From contig JAZKEQ010000071.1 of assembly GCA_040386935.1 (NCBI GenBank), forward strand, positions 1-21,447: a DNA stretch of 21,447 nt, written 5' to 3'. The translations under genes and the position numbers were made by a program. The stretch comes from JABMMZ01 sp040386935. Its GTDB lineage: Bacteria; Bacteroidota; Bacteroidia; NS11-12g; UBA955. The notes beneath the pieces were generated by a model. It was not told where the DNA came from, ran no database searches, and was given only the letters and a program-made list of their open reading frames with translations. Below are positions 1 to 7,624 of the stretch, one piece after another (the stretch's first letter is position 1; each line of letters begins with the position of its first letter).

Positions 1-1283
1 GTGGTATACTGATCCTGTTCGATGCGTCTGTTATTGGCATTGTATATATTAAACTGCGTTCTGAAACCGTTGATTTCAAACCCATACTTAATTTCATCTT
101 TTGAGTTGTAAGATGTGGCTGTTAATCCAACATTAAAACCATTGATACCACTACTACGCGGTTTGTTGTCCTTTTCTTTCTGCTCAATCAAATAATTAGA
201 GTAGGTTAAAAACCCATCAATTTTACTTTGCTTGCCTTCAGGTATCATGGTGAATCGGGTGCCAAAACCGGATTGGTTCCATCCATAACTTGTGGTACCC
301 GGAAAGTTTACTCTGTCTCTGAAATTAAATCCAAACACTTTCAGGTTACTTCCATTTGATGAGTTGAAACTCATTTTAGCGTAAACATCGTTGAAGCTAT
401 AAGGCAGTTTATCGGGATTAGCATAATCATAAAACACTTTTGAGCTCTTATCGAGGTAAGAGTTTTTAATAGAAACGATAAAACTACTGCTTCCTTTATT
501 GGGTTTAAACTTTTTAAGTGGCCCTTCAATTGATACTTTTCCAAGGAATGGACTGATGGCAAAATTACCGGCTATTTTTTTTCTATCTCCATCTTTTGTT
601 TTTACGTCAACAACTGCCGATACACGGCCCCCATATTCAACACCAAAACCTGCACTATAAACATCTGCTGATTTAATAAGATCGGCATCGAACACCGAAA
701 ATAAACCAATGGAATGAAAAGGATTATAGATGGTCATCCCATCTAAAAGTACTTTGTTCATCACGGGGCTACCGCCTCTAATGTATAACTGACCACCCTG
801 GTCGCCACTAAAAACAACACCGGGTAAAATCTGAAGGTATTGCACCAAATCAGGTGTTCCGCCTACCGTTGGTATTTTCGCTAGTTGTTTATTGGTGATA
901 CGTGTTGTGCCTACATCAACATCCTCTTTTTTCTTCTTATTGTAAACTTCTATTTTTCCACCACCAACATTAAAAACAAAAGGTTCGAGGTATACAATCT
1001 GATTAATGGTCTTATCTGCAGAAATGACAATTTTAACAGACATACTATCGTAGCCTACCATAGAAGCAGACAAAGTATAATTTCCCGGAGGCACCCGATT
1101 GATTGAAAAATAACCTTCGGCATTGGTAGTGGTGGCATAATAACCGGGCATTAGAACGATATTCACATTATCAATTTCATTGCCGGAAGTTCCATCCTTT
1201 ACATAACCTTTAACACCACCGGATTGAGCAAAACATTGAAAACTCGTAAGAAGTAAAAACAAAAGCGTAAAAAACCTGAACAT
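1..1283 (-). CDS. TonB-dependent receptor, N-terminal part (cut by window edge)
   Basis: Reading back from the ATG at 1281-1283, the frame stays open for 427 codons to the window edge, so only the N-terminal part is present. Residues 1-19 form a signal peptide (hydrophobic core FFTLLFLLLTSF, ending CFA before Q20). Residues about 22-100 match the carboxypeptidase-regulatory-like domain typical of Bacteroidota receptors (GYVKDGTSG, TNAEGYFSINRVPPGNYTL, VGYDS). Residues about 120-230 match the TonB plug: LPGVVFSGDQGGQLYIRGG, LLDGMTIYNPFH, EYGGRVSAVVDVKTK. After that, barrel strands begin. The family sits in the outer membrane and imports ligands using TonB energy. No SusD partner is visible on this side and the ligand cannot be told. 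The start is supported by a TATATTTG -7 box six bases upstream. The family call is firm; the substrate is unknown. Confidence 0.9.
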   Translation of the reverse strand, partial: MFRFFTLLFLLLTSFQCFAQSGGVKGYVKDGTSGNEIDNVNIVLMPGYYATTTNAEGYFSINRVPPGNYTLSASMVGYDSMSVKIVISADKTINQIVYLEPFVFNVGGGKIEVYNKKKKEDVDVGTTRITNKQLAKIPTVGGTPDLVQYLQILPGVVFSGDQGGQLYIRGGSPVMNKVLLDGMTIYNPFHSIGLFSVFDADLIKSADVYSAGFGVEYGGRVSAVVDVKTKDGDRKKIAGNFAISPFLGKVSIEGPLKKFKPNKGSSSFIVSIKNSYLDKSSKVFYDYANPDKLPYSFNDVYAKMSFNSSNGSNLKVFGFNFRDRVNFPGTTSYGWNQSGFGTRFTMIPEGKQSKIDGFLTYSNYLIEQKEKDNKPRSSGINGFNVGLTATSYNSKDEIKYGFEINGFRTQFNIYNANNRRIEQDQYT

Positions 1284-1289
1284 AAGAGG

Positions 1290-1297
1290 CAAATATA
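1290..1297 (-). promoter_or_regulatory. -7 promoter box for the TonB receptor gene
   Basis: On the minus strand this reads TATATTTG, a perfect match to the Bacteroidota TAnnTTTG -7 consensus. Only six bases separate it from the ATG at 1283, so the transcript should begin at or just before the start codon. I see no clear -33 TTG at normal spacing. Confidence 0.5.
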
Positions 1298-1322
1298 CAA
1301 AATATCGCTAAAATATAAAATG

Positions 1323-2522
1323 CTATTGAACCACTACTTTAAGTGTTTCAAAAGCACCACTTGCATTCATAACACCAACGAAATACACCCCGGGTACTAA
1401 ATCGGATATCACGTGCTTCCCTTCTATATTATTGCTTTCAAATACCACTTGACCCGCAAGATTGCAGACAGTTACTTTCGAAAGCTGTTCAGTAGCAAAT
1501 AATGATATGTTGCCATTTCCAGGCATTGGATAAATCTCTATCCCAATAGATGGTACTTTATTTGTTACTAGTGACAAGGCATAGCCTCCATAATTAGTTG
1601 TTCTTAACACCGTACCTCCATCACCAACAGCCAAACCAATTCCATTATAAAATTCAATTTCATTTAAACTTGCGGCAACCCCTGATAATTGTTGTCCCCT
1701 GTCGTCAATTCCGCCTTTGCATTTAACTATGATGCCACTGCTTCCTGCTAAGAATCCCGAATCTTTGGAAATAAAATAGGCCGTATTGATAATTTTCATT
1801 TCTGACAGTGTTCGCTGTTTCCATGTTTTACCCGTATCAACAGATATTAAAAAGATATTGAAGTATTTTCCTACTGTAGATGAATCGGGCATTCCACCTG
1901 TAATAATAATGGTGCCGTTTCCGATATGGCTGACATGATTAAAGTCTACATTACTGGGATACCTGGTAATGTTCCAATGTCTGGTCAATATAGTTTTCGT
2001 TAATATATAGCCACTGTCCCCAACGGCCCAACAATTTCCATCGTTTGTAATTGTAACACTGTTTAGTTTTTTGAATTTTATCAATGTGGTATCAACTTTC
2101 CATGTTTCTCCCGTATCTGATGAACTCACCGCCAACATATCTTTCCCTACTGCTATTCCATATTGATTATAAAAAGCAATATCGTAACCGTAAGCGGCAG
2201 TCTTCACATATTTCTGACTCCATGTTTTTCCTCCATTAGTCGTTTTTTGAATACGCGCATTTTCGCCTATGACAAATCCAATTGAAGTATCAATAAAACA
2301 TACTGATCTAAGATTATTGGGAATAGTAAGTGTCATTTTTTTCCATGACTTGCCGGTATCACCCGAGTACAACACGGTACTGTTATTGCCTACTGCAAAT
2401 GTTTTATGCCCTACTACAGATATATCATATAAATCCTCAAAGGAAGTAGAACTGATTTTTTTCCATTGTGCATTTGCTTCGAAAACAACAAAAGCAAGTA
2501 ATAAAACAACACTGCGTAACAT
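1323..2522 (-). CDS. Secreted YCF48-like beta-propeller protein with T9SS C-terminal sorting tail
   Basis: The 399-aa product starts with a signal peptide (residues 1-18, VVLLLAFVVFEANA then Q). The body consists of repeats with the YCF48/BNR signature, an Asp-x-Gly-x-x-Trp turn: DTGKSWKKM, NGGKTWSQK, DTGETWKVD, DTGKTWKQR. Each is followed by a strand of the AVGxxGxIL type. This predicts a beta-propeller like the HCF136/YCF48 family. In Bacteroidota such propellers are generally secreted proteins and are not photosystem factors. The last 75 residues resemble the type A Por/T9SS sorting domain: an IYPMPGNG start, LAGQVVF in the middle and LVPGVYFVGV near the end, so export and surface attachment or release by the type IX system is likely. 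The ATG is at 2522, with a -7 box 20 nt upstream. The ligand or target is unknown. Confidence 0.85.
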   Translation of the reverse strand: MLRSVVLLLAFVVFEANAQWKKISSTSFEDLYDISVVGHKTFAVGNNSTVLYSGDTGKSWKKMTLTIPNNLRSVCFIDTSIGFVIGENARIQKTTNGGKTWSQKYVKTAAYGYDIAFYNQYGIAVGKDMLAVSSSDTGETWKVDTTLIKFKKLNSVTITNDGNCWAVGDSGYILTKTILTRHWNITRYPSNVDFNHVSHIGNGTIIITGGMPDSSTVGKYFNIFLISVDTGKTWKQRTLSEMKIINTAYFISKDSGFLAGSSGIIVKCKGGIDDRGQQLSGVAASLNEIEFYNGIGLAVGDGGTVLRTTNYGGYALSLVTNKVPSIGIEIYPMPGNGNISLFATEQLSKVTVCNLAGQVVFESNNIEGKHVISDLVPGVYFVGVMNASGAFETLKVVVQ

Positions 2523-2542
2523 GATTCAACTAATATATTATG

Positions 2543-2550
2543 CAAATTTA
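2543..2550 (-). promoter_or_regulatory. -7 promoter box for the YCF48-like gene
   Basis: On the minus strand this reads TAAATTTG, a perfect TAnnTTTG. A TTG lies 22 bases upstream as a possible -33 element. The expected leader is about 15 nt. The box lies back to back with the plus-strand box at 2553-2560, so this short region is a divergent promoter pair. Confidence 0.5.
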
Positions 2551-2552
2551 CA

Positions 2553-2560
2553 TAACTTTG
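2553..2560 (+). promoter_or_regulatory. -7 promoter box for the DUF5522 gene
   Basis: TAACTTTG, a perfect TAnnTTTG on the plus strand. It ends four bases before the GTG at 2565, so the predicted transcription start falls on or next to the start codon, implying a leaderless mRNA. No good -33 TTG was found. Confidence 0.45.
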
Positions 2561-2564
2561 TGCA

Positions 2565-2723
2565 GTGTTGAACAATCTACCAAAAGAGGATTATTACATT
2601 AACAATGAAGGCTTCGTAGTATTCACAGAAAAATACCATTTGAAACGCGGCCATTGCTGCGGTTGTGCTTGTAAACACTGCCCTTATCAACACATTAACG
2701 TAAAATCAAAGACCCGAAAATAA
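2565..2723 (+). CDS. DUF5522 family microprotein, Cys-rich
   Basis: This 52-aa frame contains YYINNEGFVVFTEKYHLKRG followed by CCGCACKHCPY. That order (a Tyr pair, a short strand, a His-Leu-Lys-Arg-Gly turn, then a Cys-rich C-x-C-x2-C-P-Y tail) is what I recognise as the small DUF5522 family of Bacteroidota and other bacteria. Its function is unknown. The five cysteines at residues 31, 32, 34, 36 and 39 suggest metal binding (inference). An in-frame stop at 2553-2555 and the absence of any ATG mean translation must start at GTG 2565 or TTG 2568. The stop TAA overlaps the next gene's ATG in a TAATG, implying translational coupling. Because of its length and non-ATG start it would be missed by many gene finders. 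Confidence 0.75.
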   Translation: MLNNLPKEDYYINNEGFVVFTEKYHLKRGHCCGCACKHCPYQHINVKSKTRK

Positions 2724-3004
2724 TGGAAGAGTTGTCCCCCCTAGCCTATGAAATTATTGGCTTATTAATATTTGAAGAACCCTTCGAACACATTATTTCA
2801 GAAACAAAAGAGCTCAACAAGCACGCTGTTAAAGACGAGCTCATTCATTTGATTGTAAAAGACATAGTGAAACCTGTTGCCGATATTGAAAGCGGTGTTA
2901 AACGGGGCTTTATTTACGACAGTGACCACATGAAGGATTTCAGTTATATGCTTACCGCAAAAGGGTTTAAACATCTTGAAGAGCAACTGAACAAACCTCA
3001 ATAA
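2723..3004 (+). CDS. Small hypothetical protein, possible winged-helix fold
   Basis: The 93-aa protein has no signal peptide or membrane segment. Predicted secondary structure is mostly helical in the first 50 residues (SPLAYEIIGLLIF, HAVKDELIHLIVKDIVKPV). A charged hairpin-like stretch (GVKRGFIYDSDHM) follows, then a strand and final helix, YMLTAKGFKHLEEQ. The last motif resembles the wing and last helix of many winged-helix proteins (Y-x-L-T-x-x-G-x-x-x-L-E). DNA binding is therefore possible but not shown; the N-terminal half lacks a recognition helix I can name. Its ATG overlaps the stop of the DUF5522 gene, so the two are probably made from one transcript. Confidence 0.7.
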   Translation: MEELSPLAYEIIGLLIFEEPFEHIISETKELNKHAVKDELIHLIVKDIVKPVADIESGVKRGFIYDSDHMKDFSYMLTAKGFKHLEEQLNKPQ

Positions 3005-3044
3005 ACACAAAATCTCCTTATTAAAAATTAATCAATAACTGTTC

Positions 3045-3052
3045 TATCTTTG
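3045..3052 (+). promoter_or_regulatory. -7 promoter box for the acetyltransferase-galE-aminotransferase operon
   Basis: TATCTTTG, a perfect TAnnTTTG, eight bases before the ATG at 3061. The leader would be at most a few bases. It begins 40 bp after the stop of the previous gene, so the sugar operon can be transcribed on its own. Confidence 0.5.
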
Positions 3053-3060
3053 CGGCAGAT

Positions 3061-3636
3061 ATGTCAGATTATTTTGCACACGAATCAGCCATTATTGATG
3101 AAGGCTGTACAATTGGTAACGGTACTAAAATATGGCACTTCAGCCATATCATGCCCAATTGCACATTGGGAGACAATTGCAATATCGGCCAGAATGTGGT
3201 GGTTTCACCGGGTGTTGTATTGGGCAAGAATGTAAAAGTACAAAACAATGTTTCCATATACACAGGCGTTACTTGTGGCGATGATGTTTTTTTAGGTCCT
3301 AGTATGGTGTTTACAAATGTCATTAATCCCCGCAGTGCTATTAACCGCAAAAGCGAATATGCAAAAACCAATGTAGGAAAAGGTGCCAGTATAGGTGCCA
3401 ATGCCACCATTGTATGCGGACATGATATTGGTGCATATGCCTTTATTGGCGCAGGTGCTGTAGTTACCAAACATGTTCCTGAATTTGCGTTATTAGTTGG
3501 CAATCCTGCCAGGCAAATTGGCTGGATGAGCGAGTATGGTCATCGATTAGAATTTAATGAAGCCGGTAAAGCTACCTGCCCTGAAAGCAATCAGACCTAT
3601 GAATTAACCAATGGCTTAGTGAAAAGAATCGCATGA
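3061..3636 (+). CDS. WbpD/WlbB-type sugar N-acetyltransferase (left-handed beta-helix)
   Basis: The 191-aa protein is built from hexapeptide repeats of the LbetaH fold through residues about 8-155 (for example IDEGCTIGNGTKIWHF, LGDNCNIGQNVVV, GANATIVCGHDIGAYAFIGAGAVVTK). The conserved block PSMVFTNVINPRS (80-92) and the ending VGNPARQIGW are characteristic of WbpD/WlbB. These enzymes acetylate the 3-amino group of UDP-2-acetamido-3-amino-2,3-dideoxy-D-glucuronate with acetyl-CoA during surface polysaccharide synthesis. Length matches the family (about 190 aa). The stop overlaps the galE start as ATGA, showing coupling. The other enzymes of that pathway (WbpA, WbpB, WbpE) are not in this window, so the exact sugar is uncertain and a related nucleotide-sugar acceptor is possible. 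No symbol is assigned for that reason. Confidence 0.88.
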   Translation: MSDYFAHESAIIDEGCTIGNGTKIWHFSHIMPNCTLGDNCNIGQNVVVSPGVVLGKNVKVQNNVSIYTGVTCGDDVFLGPSMVFTNVINPRSAINRKSEYAKTNVGKGASIGANATIVCGHDIGAYAFIGAGAVVTKHVPEFALLVGNPARQIGWMSEYGHRLEFNEAGKATCPESNQTYELTNGLVKRIA

Positions 3637-4631
3637 AAAAAATATTAGTTACAGGAGGTCTTGGTTACATTGGTTCGCATACAGTGGTTGAACTTATTGC
3701 TAACGGCTATCAACCCGTTATTATTGATGACCTCAGCAATACAAACGAAGATGTATTGATGCGAATAGAAAAAATAACCGGGCAAAAAGTTCCTTTTTAT
3801 AAAGAAGATGTCAATCATGTTGATACACTTAAAAACATTTTAAAAGACAATGCGATTGAAGGGGTTATTCACTTTGCTGCTTACAAAGCTGTAGGTGAAT
3901 CAGTGAGTGAACCACTAAAGTATTACCGCAACAATATCGGTGGCATGGTTGCCCTGTTAACAGCCATGCAGCAATGCAATATCAGCAATATCGTATTCAG
4001 TTCATCATGTACTGTTTATGGTGAGCCGGACCATTCACCTGTTGATGAATCTGCTACCATTAAAAAAGCGAATTCACCATACGGCAACACCAAACAAATA
4101 GGCGAAGAAATACTGAACGACTGCCAATTTTTAAATACAGTAGCACTGCGTTATTTCAATCCAATAGGCGCACACAACACTGCACTGATAGGTGAATTAC
4201 CATTGGGCGTACCCAATAATCTTGTGCCTTATATTACACAAACAGCTGCCGGCATACGCCAACAAATTACTATTTTCGGCAACGACTATAACACTGTTGA
4301 CGGCACATGTATAAGAGACTATATACATGTTGTGGATTTGGCAAAGGCGCATGTTAAAGCCCTCGATTTTATTCAACAAAATTCAGACAATCATTTTGAG
4401 GTGTTTAATATCGGAACCGGCAAAGGTTATTCTGTTTTAGAGATCATCAAAGCATTTGAAACAATCAATCAAGTAAAACTTAATTATTCATTTGGAGAAA
4501 GGCGCGCAGGCGATGTAGAAAAAGTATGGGCCAATGCTACTAAAGCAAAAGTTTTATTGGGTTGGGAAGCAACATTAAATTTAGAAGACATGGTAGGTTC
4601 TGCATGGGCCTGGCAACAACAATTAAAATAA
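3633..4631 (+). CDS. galE: UDP-glucose 4-epimerase
   Basis: The 332-aa protein is an extended short-chain dehydrogenase. The NAD-binding glycine motif GGLGYIG lies at residues 8-14, the DDLSN motif at 32-36, and the FAAYKAVGES block at 81-90. The catalytic residues are present: Ser in VFSSSCTVYG (121-130) and the YxxxK pair at Tyr150 and Lys154 (SPYGNTK). RYFNPIGAH and the GTG-C-RDYIHV-DLA stretch are diagnostic for GalE. It interconverts UDP-glucose and UDP-galactose in the cytosol, feeding polysaccharide synthesis or galactose use. Its 4-bp overlap with the acetyltransferase gene argues for a surface-glycan role here. Length is close to the usual 338 aa and no key residue is missing. Some homologues also act on N-acetylated sugars, which cannot be judged from sequence alone. 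Confidence 0.95.
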   Translation: MKKILVTGGLGYIGSHTVVELIANGYQPVIIDDLSNTNEDVLMRIEKITGQKVPFYKEDVNHVDTLKNILKDNAIEGVIHFAAYKAVGESVSEPLKYYRNNIGGMVALLTAMQQCNISNIVFSSSCTVYGEPDHSPVDESATIKKANSPYGNTKQIGEEILNDCQFLNTVALRYFNPIGAHNTALIGELPLGVPNNLVPYITQTAAGIRQQITIFGNDYNTVDGTCIRDYIHVVDLAKAHVKALDFIQQNSDNHFEVFNIGTGKGYSVLEIIKAFETINQVKLNYSFGERRAGDVEKVWANATKAKVLLGWEATLNLEDMVGSAWAWQQQLK

Positions 4632-4646
4632 ACAATACAGCATTAC

Positions 4647-5906
4647 ATGACACAATTATCAGCACTGGCCAACACACTTATTCCATCAGAAATAATTAAA
4701 CTGGGCAATGAAATAAGTGACAGGGTACGACAAGGTCAAAAGATATACAACTTTACCATCGGTGATTTTGATCCGCAATTGTTTCCCATTCCAAGCGGAC
4801 TGGAACAAGCCATTCAAAATGCTTATGCAAATAAAAAAACCAATTACCCACCAGCTAATGGTATTGCAGAATTGCGACAATCTGTTGCTGAGTTTATTAA
4901 AACGCGTCAGGGATTGGATTATGATGCCAATGCTTTTTTAATTTCAGGTGGTGGGCGACCTTTAATATATGCTGTATACAGAACAGTGTGCGATCGCGGT
5001 GATAAAATTATTTACCCTGTACCGTCATGGAACAACAACCACTATACTCACTTTGTAGAAGGTGAACACATTTGTGTAGAAACAAAAGCTGAAAACAATT
5101 TCTTGCCTACTGCTGAGGAACTGATTCCACATTTTCCAAGTGCCACTTTATTAGCACTGTGCTCTCCTTTAAATCCAACAGGAACTGTATTTGCAAAAGA
5201 ACAACTCGCAAAAATATGTGAAGCTATAATTGCTGAGAACAAACGAAGAGGCGATACTCAAAAACCACTTTACATTCTTTACGACCAAATATATTGGACC
5301 CTCACATTTGGTGATACTAAACACTACGACCCTGTATCAATGTATCCTGAATTAAAAGATTATACCATTTTTATCGATGGCATCAGCAAGGCATTTTGTG
5401 CAACAGGTGTAAGAGTTGGCTGGGCCTTTGGACCAGTTCATGTGATTGACAAAATGAAAGGTATTTTAAGTCATATAGGCGCGTGGAGCCCAATGGCCGA
5501 GCAGGTTGCTACTGCTGAATATCTCAAAGACACCAAAGGCGTTGATACTTTTTTAGACCAAACAAAAGCTGCTATAAATTTGCGTTTACAAACGATTTAT
5601 GAAGGCTTTATGCAATTGAAAAAAGAAGGTTATGCTGTAGATGCAATTGCGCCAATGGCAGCCATGTATCTGACCATTCGTTTTTCATTAAAAGGCAAAA
5701 CTACTGATGAAGGTGTTGCGATTCAATCAACCGCTGACATGACCGCTTATCTGTTACAAAAAGCATCGCTGGCCATTGTACCGTTTGCCGCTTTTGGTTC
5801 AGGTAAAGACAGTGAATGGTACAGATTGAGTGTTGGCACATGTAAGCCTGAAGAAATGCCTGACATGTTCAACAATTTGCGCAAAGCTCTTAATGGCTTG
5901 CACTAA
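4647..5906 (+). CDS. PLP-dependent class I/II aminotransferase
   Basis: The 419-aa protein has fold type I aminotransferase features: TIGDFDP near the start (37-43), YPPANGIAELR (67-77), SGGGRPLIYAV for phosphate contact (100-110), SPLNPTGT with the substrate/PLP Asn (173-180), YDQIY with the pyridine-contacting Asp213, and the Schiff-base lysine Lys248 in DGISKAFCATGVRVGW. The overall pattern is closest to aspartate/aromatic aminotransferase-like proteins of subgroup I. The amino donor and acceptor cannot be assigned. It lies 15 bp after galE in the same direction and is probably co-transcribed. It could supply amino acids or, less likely, an amino sugar; sugar aminotransferases usually belong to a different family (DegT/DnrJ), so I favour amino-acid transamination. 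Confidence 0.88.
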   Translation: MTQLSALANTLIPSEIIKLGNEISDRVRQGQKIYNFTIGDFDPQLFPIPSGLEQAIQNAYANKKTNYPPANGIAELRQSVAEFIKTRQGLDYDANAFLISGGGRPLIYAVYRTVCDRGDKIIYPVPSWNNNHYTHFVEGEHICVETKAENNFLPTAEELIPHFPSATLLALCSPLNPTGTVFAKEQLAKICEAIIAENKRRGDTQKPLYILYDQIYWTLTFGDTKHYDPVSMYPELKDYTIFIDGISKAFCATGVRVGWAFGPVHVIDKMKGILSHIGAWSPMAEQVATAEYLKDTKGVDTFLDQTKAAINLRLQTIYEGFMQLKKEGYAVDAIAPMAAMYLTIRFSLKGKTTDEGVAIQSTADMTAYLLQKASLAIVPFAAFGSGKDSEWYRLSVGTCKPEEMPDMFNNLRKALNGLH

Positions 5907-5928
5907 ATTTTCTTCCGAATAAGTCTCC

Positions 5929-6678
5929 TTATTTTTTACGCCAGATATTCCATGCTGCATCAGCTTGCAGGTGCAACATTTCCAAGCCATTTTTTGCACG
6001 ACCGCCATTATCAATTACCGTTTGCATAGTAGCCGTTACATCTGGATTGTAAACCAAATCGTAATAATGATGGTGGGGCCGAATATCTGAATACTGAATT
6101 GGTAATTTTTGTTCGGCATCAGGATACATGCCTACCGGTGTACAATTGATAATGAGATCGAAAGCAGCGAGTGACAATTCAGGTAAGTCGATGTAATCAA
6201 TCTGGCGATTTTCATTGGTTGTTCTCGCCACTCTTGTTATACTGATTCCTTCATTTTTCAGAACGTACTCCACAGCTTTAGCTGCTCCTCCGTTCCCTAT
6301 TATCAAGGCATTCCTGAGTGTTGGCTGATACCAATTCAACAGACTTTTTCTAAAGCCTTCTACATCTGTATTATGACCTTTCAATTCTTTGCCATCTGGT
6401 GTTTTGATTATCTCTATGCAATTCACAGCACCTATTTCTCTGGCCTCATCTGTTAAACTACTGCAAAAAGGAATGACTGCTGTTTTATAAGGAATGGTAA
6501 TATTCAGCCCTTGCAATGCAGTATGCTTTACCAGTAAATCAGTTAAGGTTTCAATATCTTTTAAAGGGAACAGGTGATAGGTCCAATCGTTTAATTCTTC
6601 CACAATAAATTTCGCCTTGAAATAATCAGGTGAAAATGAATGCGACAAGGGATAACCGATGAGTCCTAATTCCGGCAT
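5929..6678 (-). CDS. aroE: Shikimate dehydrogenase
   Basis: The 249-aa protein reduces 3-dehydroshikimate to shikimate with NADPH in the chorismate pathway. Diagnostic features are GLIGYPLSHSFSP (5-17, shikimate-binding Ser-x-Ser), NITIPYK with catalytic Lys65, NTD with catalytic Asp105, the NADP loop IIGNGGAAKA (126-135), NCTPVGM, and the C-terminal NGLEMLHLQA block. Length is slightly short of the typical 270 aa, as is common in Bacteroidota. I chose the ATG at 6678; the frame extends to a TTG at 6684, but MPELG directly precedes the conserved first strand. It lies nine bases after the DedA gene, so the two are likely one operon. The 3' end converges with the aminotransferase gene across only 22 bp. 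Confidence 0.95.
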   Translation of the reverse strand: MPELGLIGYPLSHSFSPDYFKAKFIVEELNDWTYHLFPLKDIETLTDLLVKHTALQGLNITIPYKTAVIPFCSSLTDEAREIGAVNCIEIIKTPDGKELKGHNTDVEGFRKSLLNWYQPTLRNALIIGNGGAAKAVEYVLKNEGISITRVARTTNENRQIDYIDLPELSLAAFDLIINCTPVGMYPDAEQKLPIQYSDIRPHHHYYDLVYNPDVTATMQTVIDNGGRAKNGLEMLHLQADAAWNIWRKK

Positions 6679-6687
6679 AATCAATAA

Positions 6688-7356
6688 TTACTCAGCCGTG
6701 GTGGTTTTATTTTTAGCGCTATCTTTTCTGGCTTTGATCAGGCCAAATATAATTGGCATAACAGAGATCACTATAATGCCCAAAATAACAATTTCAAAAT
6801 TGTTTTTTATGATTGGGATATTGCCACACAAATACCCCAAAGTACTAACACCACCAACCCATAAAATAGCGCCCAGTATACAATTAATGATGTACTTGCG
6901 GTAAGTCATGCTGCCGGCACCTGCTACAAATGGCGCAACAGTACGAACAATGGGAACAAAGCGCGCAATGATCACCGTTTTACCTCCGTATTTTTCGTAA
7001 TACGCTTCAGTTTTTTCTATATGCTCTCTCTTGAGAAAGAGAATTTTTTTCTTGCTCTTGATCCAAGTACCGAGGCAGCGACCAACAAAATAATTGGTAT
7101 TATCGCCCAACAATGCCGCCACTATTAACAATGGTATAATAATTCCCATACTCAAACTATCGCTGCTGGCAGCTAATGCACCTGCAGCAAACAACAATGA
7201 ATCACCGGGAAGCAACGGCATAACAACCAATCCTGTTTCAACAAAAATGATTAAAAATAAAATTCCGTAAATCCAAACACCATACTGTTCTACCCATAAT
7301 GGCAAGTAATCATTCAAGTGCAATAAAATATCCAACCCGTGCTTTATTATATCCAT
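6688..7356 (-). CDS. DedA family inner-membrane protein (SNARE-associated type)
   Basis: The 222-aa protein has several membrane segments: about 25-48, 55-65 as a re-entrant helix, 72-88, 140-165 and 182-205. The conserved DedA blocks are clear: ETGLVVMPLLPGDSLLFAAGAL, LLGDNTNYFVGRCLG, and ARFVPIVRTVAPFVAGAGSM carrying the functionally important arginines. Members are inner-membrane proteins linked to membrane-potential maintenance and, in several studied cases, to flipping lipid carriers such as undecaprenyl phosphate. Which lipid is handled here cannot be told. A TACTTTTG box lies four bases before the ATG. aroE follows after nine bases, so aroE probably depends on this promoter. Confidence 0.9.
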   Translation of the reverse strand: MDIIKHGLDILLHLNDYLPLWVEQYGVWIYGILFLIIFVETGLVVMPLLPGDSLLFAAGALAASSDSLSMGIIIPLLIVAALLGDNTNYFVGRCLGTWIKSKKKILFLKREHIEKTEAYYEKYGGKTVIIARFVPIVRTVAPFVAGAGSMTYRKYIINCILGAILWVGGVSTLGYLCGNIPIIKNNFEIVILGIIVISVMPIIFGLIKARKDSAKNKTTTAE

Positions 7357-7360
7357 AGCG

Positions 7361-7368
7361 CAAAAGTA
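7361..7368 (-). promoter_or_regulatory. -7 promoter box for the dedA-aroE operon
   Basis: On the minus strand this reads TACTTTTG, a perfect TAnnTTTG, with four bases before the ATG at 7356. The predicted start of transcription coincides with the start codon. It faces away from the plus-strand box at 7380-7387, forming a compact divergent promoter. Confidence 0.5.
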
Positions 7369-7379
7369 ATGATATATAA

Positions 7380-7387
7380 TAATTTTG
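7380..7387 (+). promoter_or_regulatory. -7 promoter box for the small lipoprotein gene
   Basis: TAATTTTG, a perfect TAnnTTTG on the plus strand, 23 bases before the ATG at 7411. No convincing -33 TTG is present. Confidence 0.45.
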
Positions 7388-7410
7388 CATTATTTTCGTT
7401 GTGTTATTAG

Positions 7411-7530
7411 ATGAAGTCTAAATTCTTATTTGCTATATTGATTCTTTTGTTAGTTAGTACCACCTCCTGCGGTGGCCGCAAAAGTGTAGGCGGAGGCAAA
7501 GCAAACAGAGGCTGTAATTGCAAATTCTGA
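7411..7530 (+). CDS. Small lipoprotein, 39 aa
   Basis: The frame runs from ATG 7411 to TGA 7528 and encodes a lysine-bearing n-region (MKSKF), a hydrophobic core (LFAILILLLV), and a lipobox-like STTSC with Cys20 as the predicted lipid-modified residue. The mature part is only about 20 residues: glycine- and lysine-rich (GGRKSVGGGKANRG), ending in CNCKF with two more cysteines. It is shorter than most gene finders report. I recognise no family. A promoter box 23 bases upstream and a clean signal sequence support a real gene. The next gene, a peptide transporter, lies 94 bp downstream on the same strand. A periplasmic or outer-membrane location is inferred. Confidence 0.65.
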   Translation: MKSKFLFAILILLLVSTTSCGGRKSVGGGKANRGCNCKF

Positions 7531-7624
7531 TAATTTCCATTTCTTACAATTTTCGATTAAGTAGAAACTACAGGCTATTCTATTATTAGCCATTTTTCAC
7601 TATTCTTGTATTTCTTATAATTGT

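Noticed and set aside
2269..2571. 100-codon plus-strand frame
   Set aside because: Antisense to the YCF48-like gene and its promoter region; no protein-like features.
3069..3503. 144-codon minus-strand frame
   Set aside because: Lies wholly inside the acetyltransferase gene; composition follows the hexapeptide repeat of the sense strand.
5907..5928. Bidirectional terminator between the aminotransferase and aroE
   Set aside because: Only 22 bp, with no GC-rich inverted repeat.
7561..7571. GTAG-AAA-CTAC mini-hairpin before the peptide transporter
   Set aside because: A 4-bp stem is expected by chance and lacks a T-tract.
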